Made by a program: the position numbers and the translations under genes. Of a stretch of DNA of 64,000 nt, positions 48,696 through 59,500 are shown in pieces. Within the stretch, counting starts at the first letter, position 1. Each line of letters begins with the position of its first letter. This stretch comes from Monodelphis domestica. Taxonomy: Eukaryota; Chordata; Mammalia; Didelphimorphia; Didelphidae. The DNA is taken from contig NC_077233.1 of assembly GCF_027887165.1 (NCBI RefSeq), forward strand, positions 182,961,114 to 183,025,113. Reading direction: 5' to 3'. The notes below the pieces were generated by a model. The model had not been told where the DNA came from, made no database searches, and saw only the letters and a list, made by a program, of their open reading frames with translations.

Positions 48696-50962
48696 CTACC
48701 TGTCTCAAATGTGTTTGTAAACAACATATACTTGGATTCTGGTTTTTAATCCACTCTGCTATCTGCTTCCATTTTATAGGTGAGTTCATCCTACATAAAA
48801 CATTCACAGTTATGATGACCATATTTCCCTCCATCTTGATTTCCTCTTTTAATCCTACCCTTTCTCCTTTCACTCCTTTCTTCCACTCCAGTGTTTTGCT
48901 TTTAGTCATTCTTCCCCTTCCCCTTTCTATTACATTCTTCCCCTTCCCACTGCCCCCCTTTCTTATTCCTCTTCTACTTCTCTATAGGGTAAGATAGGAT
49001 TCTATAGCCAATGAATCTGGCTGTTCTTCCCTCTCTGAACCAATTCTAATAAGAGTAAGGTTTAAGTATTACCCATCACCACCCTCATACTCCCCTCCAC
49101 TGTAATAGTATCCCCCCATGCCTCCTTATATGATATAATTTATCCCATTTTACTTTTCTCTTCCCATTTCTCTTAATACTATCCTCTTTTTCACCCCTAG
49201 GGTTTTTTTTTTACATATTCTAAACAGCTTACTATCCCACCCTCTATGTATACTTCTTCTAACAACTATGATAATGATAATAATTTTTAAGAGTTATAGA
49301 CATCATCTTTCTATATAAGAATATAGAGAATTTGATCTTATTGAAACCCTTAAATTTTTCCTCTTTCTTATTTACCTTTTTGGGCTTCTCTTGAATTTTG
49401 TATTTGGACATCAAATTTTCTTTTTAAGGCTGGTATTTTCTTCAGAAATGCTTGAAAATCTTCTATTTTATTAAACTGATCATACTTTCCACAGAAAGAA
49501 TATAGTCAGTTTTGATGGATAGGTAAACCCAGTTCCCTTGCCTTCTAGAATATTATATTCTAAGTCTTCCAGTCCTTCAATGTGGAAGCTGCCAGATCCT
49601 GTGTAAGCCTGACTGGAGATCCATGATAAATTAATTATTTCTTTCTGGCTGCTTGCAGTATTTTCTCCTTGGCCTGGGAGCTCTTTAACTTGGCTATCCT
49701 GTTCCTGGGAGTTGTCATTTGGGAATTTATTGCAAGAGATGATCTGTGGATTCTTTCAATCTGTATTTTATCCTTTTGTTCAAAAAATCACAGTAGTTTT
49801 CTTGGATAATTTCTTGTAATATGTTGTCTAGGTTTTGTTTGGGGTTTTTTTGGTCATGACTTTCAGGTAGTCCAAATCTCAAATTCTCTTTCCTGGATCT
49901 ATTTTCTAGGTTAGTTAGTTGTTTTTTTTTTTAATTAGATATTTCATACTTTCTTCAATCTTTATTCTTTGGTTTTGGTTTATTGTTTCTTGATGTCTTG
50001 TGAAGTCATTAACTTCTATTTGCCCAATTTTAATTTTTAAAGTCTGAATTTCTTCCAGGACCTTTTGATCTTCTTTTTCCATTTGGTCCATTCTACTTTT
50101 CATAGCACTCTTTTCTTCATTGGATTTTTGTGCTTCTTTTTCCAGTTGACCAATTTTCCTTTTTAAGCTGTATTTTCTTTTTGTATTACTTTCATTTCCT
50201 TTTCCCATTTTTCTTTCCATTTTTCTTTGGCATGTCTTATTTGATTTTTGAATTCCTTTTTGAGTTCTTCCAGAGCTTGAGATTAATTCCTGTTTTCTTT
50301 TTTTAAGTTTTGCATGTGGTTGCTTGGATCTCATCATCCCCTGTTGTTTCTGTTCCTTGCTCTTTGTCCCCTTAGAAAATTTAAAGTATTAAGTGTTTAT
50401 TTTGCTGTTTGCTCATTTTTCCCAGTTCTTTTTTTCCTGTAGACTGAGAATTCTGAAAGCTGCTTGCTGCTTCTGTCTCCTCTGCTGCGGGCTTGGAGGA
50501 TTCAGTACTGTAATGAGCTATTTTGTCCCAGGACTAGGTCTGCACTACAGAAAGGCAGGCTCTAAAGGGCCCAGAACTATGGACTTCCAAGCCTCACTGC
50601 AGTCTGGTGCCAGGGCCCGGGACTTCAAGGGATGGGTCTGAGGTGCCCTTTTTGTTGGTATGTACTGAGTCCTGGGATCCTGAAGTTAGCCTATATTCAG
50701 TCATGGAACCTAGTACAATAGGTGGGGTAGGAGGTGGGGTGGCCAGCCCTCCTCTGCATGTAGTTTTGCTTCTGGTTCCCCCATATCCAACAAAAATCTA
50801 CTCTCTCTGCCTACCTTCCAAGTTGTGTTCAGTGAGAAAGCCCCCCCCCCCAATCCATCTTTCTTATTAGTTTTTGAGGTACTTTTTAAAGATTAGTTTG
50901 GAAGGACTGTCAGAATGGTTTTGGCTTTTGCTGCTACTAAACCGCCATCTTGATTCCATTCC
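48690..50962 (-). mobile_element. L1 5' portion: leader, ORF1 and ORF2 start, lacking the 3' end
   Basis: Read on the minus strand, the element starts at about 50,962 with AATCAAGATGGCGGTTTAG, a typical L1 start. ORF1 coiled coil is open at 49,915-50,337 (140 codons) with 21-residue repeats. The spacer follows, then the ORF2 N-terminus at about 48,690-48,840, readable as VIITVN...NSPIKWKQIAEWIKNQNP then SICCLQTHLRQVDT, the start of the endonuclease domain. The element stops abruptly there, so endonuclease, RT and 3' UTR are missing. L1 copies usually lose the 5' end, so this is unusual. Confidence 0.8.
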
Positions 50963-50966
50963 CCAC
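50960..50966. other. Head-to-head junction of two retroelements
   Basis: The 5' end of the minus-strand L1 (48,690-50,962) meets the truncated 5' side of plus-strand HAL1-like copy 2 (from about 50,965) with no more than a few bases between. The pair is inverted and divergent. Confidence 0.55.
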
Positions 50967-53900
50967 AAAACAATTCTGAAGGCCATAAATAGGGAGCTAT
51001 TGCACGGGGGTAGAGGTGGAATGCAGTGGGGCAGGGCAGGCCCCACCACAGCAATAGACCTTGGGTCCAGCTGAAGCAGCAGCAAAGGCTTCTGGAGTTC
51101 TCAGCCATAGACAATAAGGGGGGAAATTCAGATAATTGCTCAGAAGGAGATTAAAGAGGTCTCTTTGTTGGTACTAAGTTTGAAACTTGTCACATTGCCC
51201 ATACACAGAATCAGGTCACAGTCTAGGGGCCCAATCTTAGGGAGAGAAGGATCACCAGCAGACACCAGAACTTGAGGCCATAAGGAACTGGGGGACCCTC
51301 ATCACAGTTCCATAGGGGGAAAAGAGAGCTTATGGTTACTCACAGATCAGAGCACAGGTCAGGAAAACATTAAACACACCTCTGCTTACAGCATACCACC
51401 TTGGAAAATCTGAATGCAGCTAGATCCCCAGAGCTAGATCTGAAAGTAGCTGCATAAAGAACCTGAAGCTTAGACCAGTGCTCCCATCAACACAGTTACA
51501 GAACTCAATTTTAAAAGCATTGATTTTTAAAATGAAAAGGCTGGAAAATGAGCAAAAAACAAAAATAAGAAGCTCAATACAGAAAGTTCTTTTGATGATA
51601 GAGAAGGCCAATACACAAACTCAGAAGAAGACAACAAAATCAATACTACTGCATCTAAAGTTTCCAAGCCAAAAAAAAAAGGAATTGTTTTCAAGACCAA
51701 AAAGAATTAATGGGGGAGTTCAAAAAAGAAATGAAATGAGAAGTAGAGGAAAAATTGGGAAAAGAAATGAAAATGATATAGCAAAATCATGAAAAAAGAG
51801 TCAACAGCTTGATAAAGGAGATACAAAAAAATGAAGAAATTAATTTCTTAAAAAACAGAATAGGTCATCATTTGTAAATGAGGTACAAAAATCCAGTGAA
51901 GAGAAGAATTTCTTAAAAAGCAGAATTGGTCAAATGGAAAAAGATATATAATGAAGAGAAGAACTTCTTAAAAGGCTCAATTGACCACATGGAAACAGAG
52001 GTACACATATTCACTAAGGAAAAGAACTTTTTAAAAAGTAGAAAGGGCCAAATGGAAAAGGTGACACAAAAGCTCATTCAAGAAAATCATCCCTTAAAAA
52101 TTAGAATTGGGTAAGTGGAAGTTAATGGCTCCATGAAACATCAAGAAACTATCAAACAAAGTCAAAACAAAGGAAAAAATAAAAAGAAAATGTGAAATAT
52201 CTCATTAGAAAAACAACTGACCTGGAAAACAAGTCTGGGAGAACTAATCTAAAATTATTAGACTACTTGAAAGCCATGATCGAAAAAAAGAGCTTAGACA
52301 CCATCTTTCAAGAAATTATCAAGGAAGACTGCCCTTATATTCTAGAACCAGAAGGTAAAATAGAAAATGAAAGAACCTACAGATCACCTCCTAAAAGAGA
52401 CCCCAAAAAGATAACTCCCAAGAATATTATAGTTCAATTTTAGAACTCCCAGGTCAAGGAGAACATATTGCAAATAGCCAAAAAGAAACAATTCAAATAT
52501 TGTGGAACCACAATCAAGATAACATAAGGTTTAATAGCTTCTATATTAAAGGATCAGAGGGCCTGGAATAATGATATTCAAGAGGGCAAAGGAGCTAGAA
52601 TTTCAACCAAAAATCAATCACTCACCCAGCAAAACTGAGCATAATCCTTCTAGGAAAATATTCAATAAAATAGAGAACTTTAAACATTCCTGATGAAAAG
52701 ACCAGAGCTGAGTGTAAAATTTGACTCTCAAATATAAGATTCAAGAGAATCATAAAAAGGTAAACATGAAAGAGGAATCAAGACATTCAATAAGGTTAAA
52801 CTGTTTACATACCTATATGGGAAGTTGATTCTTATAATTCCTAAGGACTTTCTCATTATTAAGGTAGTTAAAAGGAATATTCATAGACAGAGGGCAAGGG
52901 TGTGAATTGAATATGATAGAATGATATTAAAAATAAAATTAAGGCAACAAGAAAGAGAAATGTATTGGGAGGAGGGGTAAAATGAAATAAAATGGCTAAA
53001 TTATCACACATAAAAGAGGCATGAAAGAGCTTTTAGAGTGGTGGGGAATATGGGGGAGGTGGGAAGGGGAGCTCACAAACCTTACTCTCATCAGAATTGG
53101 CTCAGTGAGGGAAGAACATAAGCAATCATTTACATATAGAAATCTATCTTACTCTACAAGAAAGTAGAAGGGGAAGGGGATAAGAGAAAGGGGAAGAGGG
53201 CTGATAGAAGAAGGCAAATTGGAGTAGGTGGTGTTCAGAAACTAAACAGGAAGAGATAGGATGGAGAGTAATACATGATGACCATAACTGAGGAAACATT
53301 TTTACAAGTTTCTCTAATAAAAGCCTCATTTCTCAAATACATAGAGAAAAGAGTTGAATATATAAGAAAACAAGTCATTCCTCAATTGATAAATGGTCAA
53401 AGGATATGAACAAGCAATTCTCAAAGTAACTAAAGCTCTCTAATATGCATGCAAAAAATGCCCTACATCACTATTAAAGAAATGCAAAGTAAAACAACTC
53501 TGAGGTACCATCCCACACCTAACATATTGGCTATTATGGCAGAAAAGTAAAATGGCAAAACCTGGAGGGGATGTGCTAAAGTTGAGACAAATATGACCTC
53601 TTGGGGGAGTTGTGAACTGGTCTGGAGAGCAATTTGGAAGTATGCAAAAAGTGCTATTACAGTACATATCCTTTGACCCAGCAGTACCATTATTAGTTTG
53701 TATCCCAAAGCAATTTTAAAAAATGGAGAAGGACCCATATGTACAAAAATATTTAAAGCAGTTCTTTTTAGGGGAACAAAGAATTGGAAAGTGAGAGGAT
53801 ACCCATCAACTGGGAAATGACTGGACACATTACTACATATGATTATAATGGAATATTGTTGTGCTATAAGAAATGACAAACAGAAGGAGCTCAGAAAAAC

Positions 53901-54325
53901 ATGGAAAGTCTTACATGAACTGAAGCAGAATGAAATAAGCAGAACCAGGAGAATACTGAACACAGTGACAAGAATACTGTACAAAGAACAACTATCAATA
54001 ACAGCTATTTTCAGAAATTCAATGACCCAAAACTATCCCAAAGGACTCATGGTAAAAAAAAAAAAAGCCATTTATTTTGAGAGAAAAAGGACTGAAAGAG
54101 TCTAAATCCAGACCAGAAGAAACTTTTTTCATTTTCTTAACTTTTTAATAGGATTAATATGGGAAAATATTTTACATGAATGCACATGTAAAATCTATAT
54201 AAAATTGCTTGCCATTTAAACATGGGTAGTAGGGAAGGGAGGAAGGGAGGAAATTTGAGACCCAATATTCTTTGGAAAAGTGTTGGAAACTGTTCTTACA
54301 TGTAGTTGGGGGAAAATAAAATTTA
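50965..54325 (+). mobile_element. HAL1-like L1 derivative, copy 2
   Basis: It is clearly homologous over its length to the copy at 31,437-34,962 in the same orientation, but 5'-truncated. It has the shared leader (GCAGCAAAGGCTTCTGGAG near 51,080), ORF1 coiled coil (51,478-52,114), ORF1 C-terminal domain with PPKRDPKKITP (52,192-52,443), spacer, and the same jump into ORF2 C-terminal sequence at about 53,290-53,315. It ends near 54,322 in GGGGGAAAATAAAATTTA. ORF1 is split into at least three open pieces by frameshifts and stops. Confidence 0.82.
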
Positions 54326-54490
54326 GAATCAGAGATTCTAGGTTCAAGTCTTGATTCTCACTTATTTGCATGACTTTGGATAAGTCACTTTACTTCTTCT
54401 AGGCCTCATTTTCCTCACGTGTAATATGAGAGCATTGGACTAGAATGACTTCCAAGATCTTGTCCCATTCTAGATCTCTAATCCCATGAC
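54322..54490 (+). mobile_element. MIR/CORE-SINE, old
   Basis: AGAATCAGAGATTCTAGGTT, GATAAGTCACTTTACTTCTT and AGGCCTCATTTTCCTCACGT are in forward order, directly after HAL1-like copy 2. Confidence 0.65.
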
Positions 54491-55489
54491 ATAGGAGAAG
54501 TATTCCCTATTGAAAAAAAAAAAAAAGATTTAAGGGTTTTGAATACATTCACCACTGGAATATGAGGATTTTTTTTTTTTTTGGTTAGTGGAGATGACTA
54601 TTGGAAGTAGCTCAGGATGACAGAATTGGGTCCCTTTTAAAATATATTTTCAACCTCCCAGAATTTGAAAGTTTATGTCAAGATTCTGTCCTAGAGTGGA
54701 CAAACTGATTTGAATCCACATTTTTTCTTTGATTAGTCTTAGTCATTGCAACTGTCAAAAAAGAGGTATTGAGAGTTATGAAACAAAGAATGTGTTTTTC
54801 CTTCAATCTTTTTATCAATGTAACAACTCTCCAAACTACCTCCCTAGCTCTCACTTGCATTAGCAGGGCAGGTCTCTCTGGTGGTTAGCTGATAATTACT
54901 ATTCCTCAGAGTTGTAAGGAATAACCCTGAGGGTTGCTGGGATTTCTAGTAATCTTATTCCTGAGACCCCCACTGGTACCTGACATTATGAAAAAGAATC
55001 ATTTGAATTCTATCAGATTTTAGAAAAAGTGTTTATTGAGAACAACTGATAAAAAGTAATCTTCTCTAACTGGGGCACACTCTCCTCTCCAACACACAAG
55101 GTACATAAAGAAAGTGGACTGAAAATTAAAGGTACAAAGAGCATGTTTAGAGCATATGGGAATGATTCAAGACTCAAGATTCCTGGTGCTGGGAGTCCTT
55201 TTCTCCTTTTGTGGAATCCTCATTAAGGTTCCCTGTAGGTATGGTTTTATGCTGAATTCTGAGGATATAGCCATAGTCAACACTTCCCTATGCCATAACA
55301 GTTCATTTTCTTTGTTGCTGACTACTGACATTACATTAACATACAGGATAAAGTCACAGAGACATTTTTTGTTGTTTTGTATAATACTACCTCTTCTAAG
55401 TTATTCACATATAGTTTATCTACCACAGCAAATTTTAATCCTTGCCTCCACATTGCATTTTGAATCTGGCCCCTTCTAGCCACACATCT

Positions 55490-55735
55490 GAATCTCACTC
55501 TAGATGCTCTTAACTTCCTTCAGAGTCCACTGTCACCTTCTACAGGAAGCCTATCCTAATCCCATCAGCATATTCCTCCTGAAATCATTTTGAATATACT
55601 TTATTTTTAATTTCAATATGCATGTTGTGCCCCCTCCAAATATATTACTTGAGGGAAAGGACTGTTTCATTTTGATTTTTATATCCATAGCATCTAGCAA
55701 GATACTTTGCATAGTGCTTGTTGAATTGATAATCT
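55490..55735 (+). mobile_element. LINE L2 fragment
   Basis: CTACAGGAAGCCTATCCTAA and TTGAGGGAAAGGACTGTTTC are in L2 order, with a weak 3' end. Confidence 0.6.
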
Positions 55736-55864
55736 AAAGCAATATACAGTCCAAAATTCTATAAAATCAAGTATTTGTTTAATAGCTACTATGTGCAAAG
55801 AACTAATGGAATTTAGAATATATCATTTGATTCTATTTCTATAACTCTTCAAATTGGTTTGGTT

Positions 55865-56010
55865 TAGGAGCTGCATAGTATCAAGAACACTGGTCCTTGA
55901 TCCAGAAGACCTGGGTTTTGGTCCCAATTCTGTCCATTGCTATCTGAGTGACCTTGGGCGAGACCCTTCACGTTCGTGGGCCTCAGTCTTTTCATCTATA
56001 AAATGGGAGG
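55865..56010 (+). mobile_element. MIR/CORE-SINE, old
   Basis: GACCTGGGTTTTGGTCCCAA, GAGTGACCTTGGGCGAGACC and TCAGTCTTTTCATCTATAAA are in forward order, just left of the NUBP1 CpG island. Confidence 0.65.
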
Positions 56011-56360
56011 ATTGGGTATATCCACTTAAAATCCTATTAGATATTAAAAACCAGTTTCCAATCCCCAATTTACACTGATAGCCCAAAGGTGACACCTAGC
56101 GGTGGCCGAGGAGGTGATATAGCAGCATTCCGAGCCAGATCATTCTTGAAAATTAAAATTCAATCATCTACAAAATGGATGATTGAAACGGGCTATTCGG
56201 TTAGACTGGCGGAACCTGGTAGGGAGAGATACATAAATAACCTCTAACCTGCACAGGATCACCAACCCACGGCGCGGACTCCAAAAATAACTGAATTCGA
56301 GGGAGATTGTGACTCTGCCCTCAGTCCGGCTCCGCCCAAGTCCGGGCTGGCGCAGCAACC

Positions 56361-56372
56361 TGCGCGTGCGCA
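56361..56372 (-). promoter_or_regulatory. NRF1-like binding site
   Basis: TGCGCGTGCGCA reads TGCGCACGCGCA on the minus strand and fits the NRF1 consensus YGCGCAYGCGCR at every position. NRF1 commonly drives housekeeping and mitochondrial or Fe-S related promoters. Confidence 0.65.
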
Positions 56373-56437
56373 CAAAAGACGCTCGTCTTCAGGACTTACT
56401 TCTTTCACCCGGGTCAGGCTGAATGTGGCGCCGCTGG

Positions 56438-56446
56438 CCGGAAGTG
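56438..56446 (+). promoter_or_regulatory. ETS/GABPA-like binding site
   Basis: CCGGAAGTG matches the ETS core of CpG-island promoters and sits 39 bases upstream of the NUBP1 ATG, probably close to the transcription start. Confidence 0.6.
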
Positions 56447-56484
56447 CAGCCGCGGCTGGTTCCGGCGGCCGGGAAGGTACAGAA

Positions 56485-56503
56485 ATGGAAGAGGTTCCGC
56501 AGG
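56485..56503 (+). CDS. NUBP1: NUBP1 coding exon 1 (19 nt, MEEVPQ)
   Basis: The ATG at 56485 has A at -3 and G at +4. Six codons and one base precede the donor AGG|GTGAGC. MEEVP is the expected NUBP1 N-terminus. The larger frame starting at 56423 reads through this donor and is not real. Confidence 0.92.
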
Positions 56504-59500
56504 GTGAGCCCGGGAAGTGGAACTTGGGCTGGGATTAGGAACTACGTGGCGCGCAGGGCGGGAAGGTCTTATAACCGTGATCTTGTCTCTTCCAGACTGC
56601 CCTGGAACCGGCAGTGCCCAGGCGGGGAAAGGGGCATCTTGTCAGGGATGCCCGAACCAGCGTCTGTGCGCCTCCGGGGCTGGCGCCGCCCCCGACCCGG
56701 GTGAGCGCTGAGCAAGGGGGCGGGAAGAGGAATGAGTGAGGAGTAGGGAACGCCGAGGAGGGAATGAAGGGAAGAGGGGAGTACTAGGAGAAGGGAGTGG
56801 CTGGGGAGTGGGGAGCGGAGGTGGTTTGGGAGTTCTGGAGGAAAGAGTTGAAAGGAGTTAGAATGGGGTCTGGAAAAGGGGGTAGATTTGGGGAAGAAAA
56901 GAAGAGGGATGTGGGAGGTGGGTAGCAGAGAGTTTGGAAAGGCTTAGTGTGTGAAATGGGATAGGATTTAGAATTTGTAGCGTTGTGACTTACCTCTGAA
57001 CTCACTCAGACAGTTGTTTGCATGCTGCCTTCCCAACTGGATTGTACCCTCCTGTAGGGCAGGTACTATTTCTGACTCTGTATTCTCAATACTTAACCTA
57101 ATGAATGAATGAAACATTTTTTTTTAGGCTCTTGCCATGTGCGTGTAATAGTATTTAATAGATCCTGGATGACGGGCTTCACATACACACTAATGGAAGA
57201 CCCAATGTGAGGGGCAAGAACCATTAGTGAGGCAGAACCCCTGCAGTACTGAGACTTGAAAATAGTCTTTTTTAGTGAACTGAGACGAGCCTTAGAGATC
57301 TGGCAGAGATAGGAAGCCCTTGTTTCTGGAGTTGGGCTTTGTCTTAACCAAAAAATGTTTTCTACAGCAATAGAGCAAATCAAAGAAAAAATGAGAACTG
57401 TGAAATACAAAATCTTGGTCTTATCTGGGAAAGGTGGTGTTGGCAAAAGCACTTTCAGTGCTCATCTTGCTCATGGCCTAGCAGAAGATGAAAGTAAACA
57501 GGTAGGAAGTTTTTTGAAAAATTTGGAAAGATCCATTTTGATGGATACATGAGTAGTTCTTGATGGGAAACTTTGAATTCCTGTAGTGAAAAAATACACT
57601 AATTCTCCTCACTTATTGACATTATTACATTCTGTTGCATACTTGATATATCCTAGAATATTTTTTTTATTTTAATAAAAAATTTCCATATAAGTTTTCT
57701 AAAGTTGTCTCCCTTCCTTCTTCCCTCCCTCCTCCTAGAGTTGAATAGAGTTGGCAATTCAGTCTCACCCTAGCATATTTAAAACATTTCACAAAACCCT
57801 GAATTTATTACTTCACCAACTTCCAACTTATAGTTTGGTAGTTTCTGCTTCTGTCACTTTAGGAATAAAATCTCCAGGGGGGGGGGGTGTCCAGATTTAA
57901 GATAGAATACTTCAACCTATTCTAACCAGGCAAACAAAGTGATTTTTATTCCCTAAAATCCCTACCTTCCATCTTAGAATCAATACTGTGTATTGGTTCT
58001 AAGCCAAAAGAGTGGTAAAGGCTAGGCAATGGGAGTGAAATAGAAAGTGTTTAAGGTCAGATTTGAACCTAGGACCACCCATCTCTAGGCCTGGCTCTCA
58101 AACCACTGAGCCACCCAGCTCCCTCCCAGTGAATTTTTATATATCTAGTCTAGTACCAAGTAGACTCTATGTACTTATAAAATTTTTCAAGAAGTTTAGT
58201 GACAGTTTATATACTTTATGTAGGGTAGTCACTTTTTTAGAAGCATTCAGTGAAATAATGAATGAAATGAAATAATAGATTCTATCTATTATCAGCTAGT
58301 CAGTTTAGCAAAGAATCTTTTAACTACAAATTCAACATCTTTTCTCTGAAAGCAGGACACATGTATTATGGACATATGGAACTTCAGTTTATTATGCACA
58401 CTGAATCTAGTGGCTTTTCTTTTTTTTCTCAACCTTGTTATACTTATGTGTTATATCACTTAACACCTGGCCCATACTTGTATGGCTCATCATCCCTTCT
58501 AGGGATGTCTCACTTCAGTTGAGTTAGTCATTTATAGTAAGCATATTTAGGGGCAACTAGATGGCTCAATGGATAGAACATTGGGCCTGGAGTCAGAAAG
58601 TCCTGAATTCAAGTCTAGCTTCAGACATTAGCTGTGTGACCCTGGGTGAGTCACTGAACTTTATTTTTTGCTTTAACCCACCAGAATGAAATGGCAGAAC
58701 CCACTCCAATATCTTTGCCAAGAAAATCTCATGAACAGTGGGGTCATGAAGACTTGGACACAATTGAACAATAAAATATAGTTTATTGAGAGTACCCCTA
58801 CTAAAAATTAATTTGTTAGGACCTGTCAGCTTCTCTTTGCTGCCATAATAATGGTAATACATTTCTATAGTGCTTTAAGGTTTACAGAATGCTTTCTTTA
58901 CAACAATCTTGTCAGGTAAATAGATAGTGAAAGTATTATTCTTAGTACTATTGATCTTAGGTAGATGAACCAATTTTTAAGTTATGGTAGAATGTAAAAA
59001 TAAAGTTTCATAAATCTTATAATGCTTTTGAACTTGAATGATAGTTATAAAACATTGAATCACACCACCTCTCAGATGTTAAAATCACATTCAAGTTACA
59101 TATGTGTAAAAGACGCACATACACAGTTGTTATCAGTCATGTATGAATTCATGATCCCATTTGGGTTTTCTTGGCAAAGATAATGGAATGGTTTGCCGTT
59201 TTCTTCTCCAGCTCTTTTTACAGATAAGGATACTGAGGCAAACAGGGTTAAGTGACTTGCCCAGGCCCAGAGTCACACAGCTAGTAGTCTGAGACTAGAT
59301 TTGAACTCAGGAAGATGGATCTTCCTGACTCCAGGCCTAGCATTCTATTCATTTTGCCACCTAACTCCCAGATCAATAGATTGACAGACAGCTAGACAAA
59401 GGGAGCCAAATGGAGCGAGATGGGAGGCAGGAAATGAGAGAGAATGCATGAACTCCTTGAGAGCATACTGTCTTCCTTTATTATTTATATCAGAATTTAG

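Larger units (their letters stand above)
54491..56259. other. Intergenic segment left of the NUBP1 island
   Basis: Contains an L2 fragment and a MIR-like element. The 107-codon open frame at 55,156-55,479 is hydrophobic but has no recognisable family and overlaps ordinary AT-rich intergenic DNA. Confidence 0.5.
56260..56780 (+). promoter_or_regulatory. NUBP1: NUBP1 CpG-island promoter
   Basis: CpG and GC content rise sharply here against an AT-rich background, covering NUBP1 exons 1-2. No TATA box is visible, as is typical of housekeeping CpG-island promoters. An NRF1-type palindrome and an ETS-type site lie 113-124 and 39-47 bases upstream of the ATG. The island could fire in both directions, but no minus-strand gene starts here. 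Confidence 0.8.

Noticed and set aside
48692..48997. 101-codon plus-strand hydrophobic frame
   Set aside because: Antisense of the L1 ORF2 start and spacer on the minus strand.
43600..50962. One split L1 spanning both minus-strand pieces
   Set aside because: The intervening 2.5 kb contains ancient MIR copies and an LTR, and the two pieces differ in which end is lost. Two separate elements are more likely.
53463..53984. 173-codon minus-strand hydrophobic frame
   Set aside because: Antisense of the ORF2 C-terminal and 3' UTR part of HAL1-like copy 2. The A-rich sense strand gives a T-rich, falsely membrane-like antisense.
55156..55479. 107-codon hydrophobic frame, possible small membrane protein
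   Set aside because: No recognisable family, no splice or promoter context, and it lies in ordinary intergenic sequence. Chance is the simplest explanation.
56423..56704. 93-codon plus-strand frame through NUBP1 exon 1
   Set aside because: It runs in another frame through the exon 1 donor and intron 1. The real reading begins at 56485 and splices at 56503.
57355..57552. 65-codon frame around NUBP1 exon 3 as an independent small gene
   Set aside because: Only the part from 57,368 to 57,501 is coding; the ends are intronic read-through on both sides of good splice sites.
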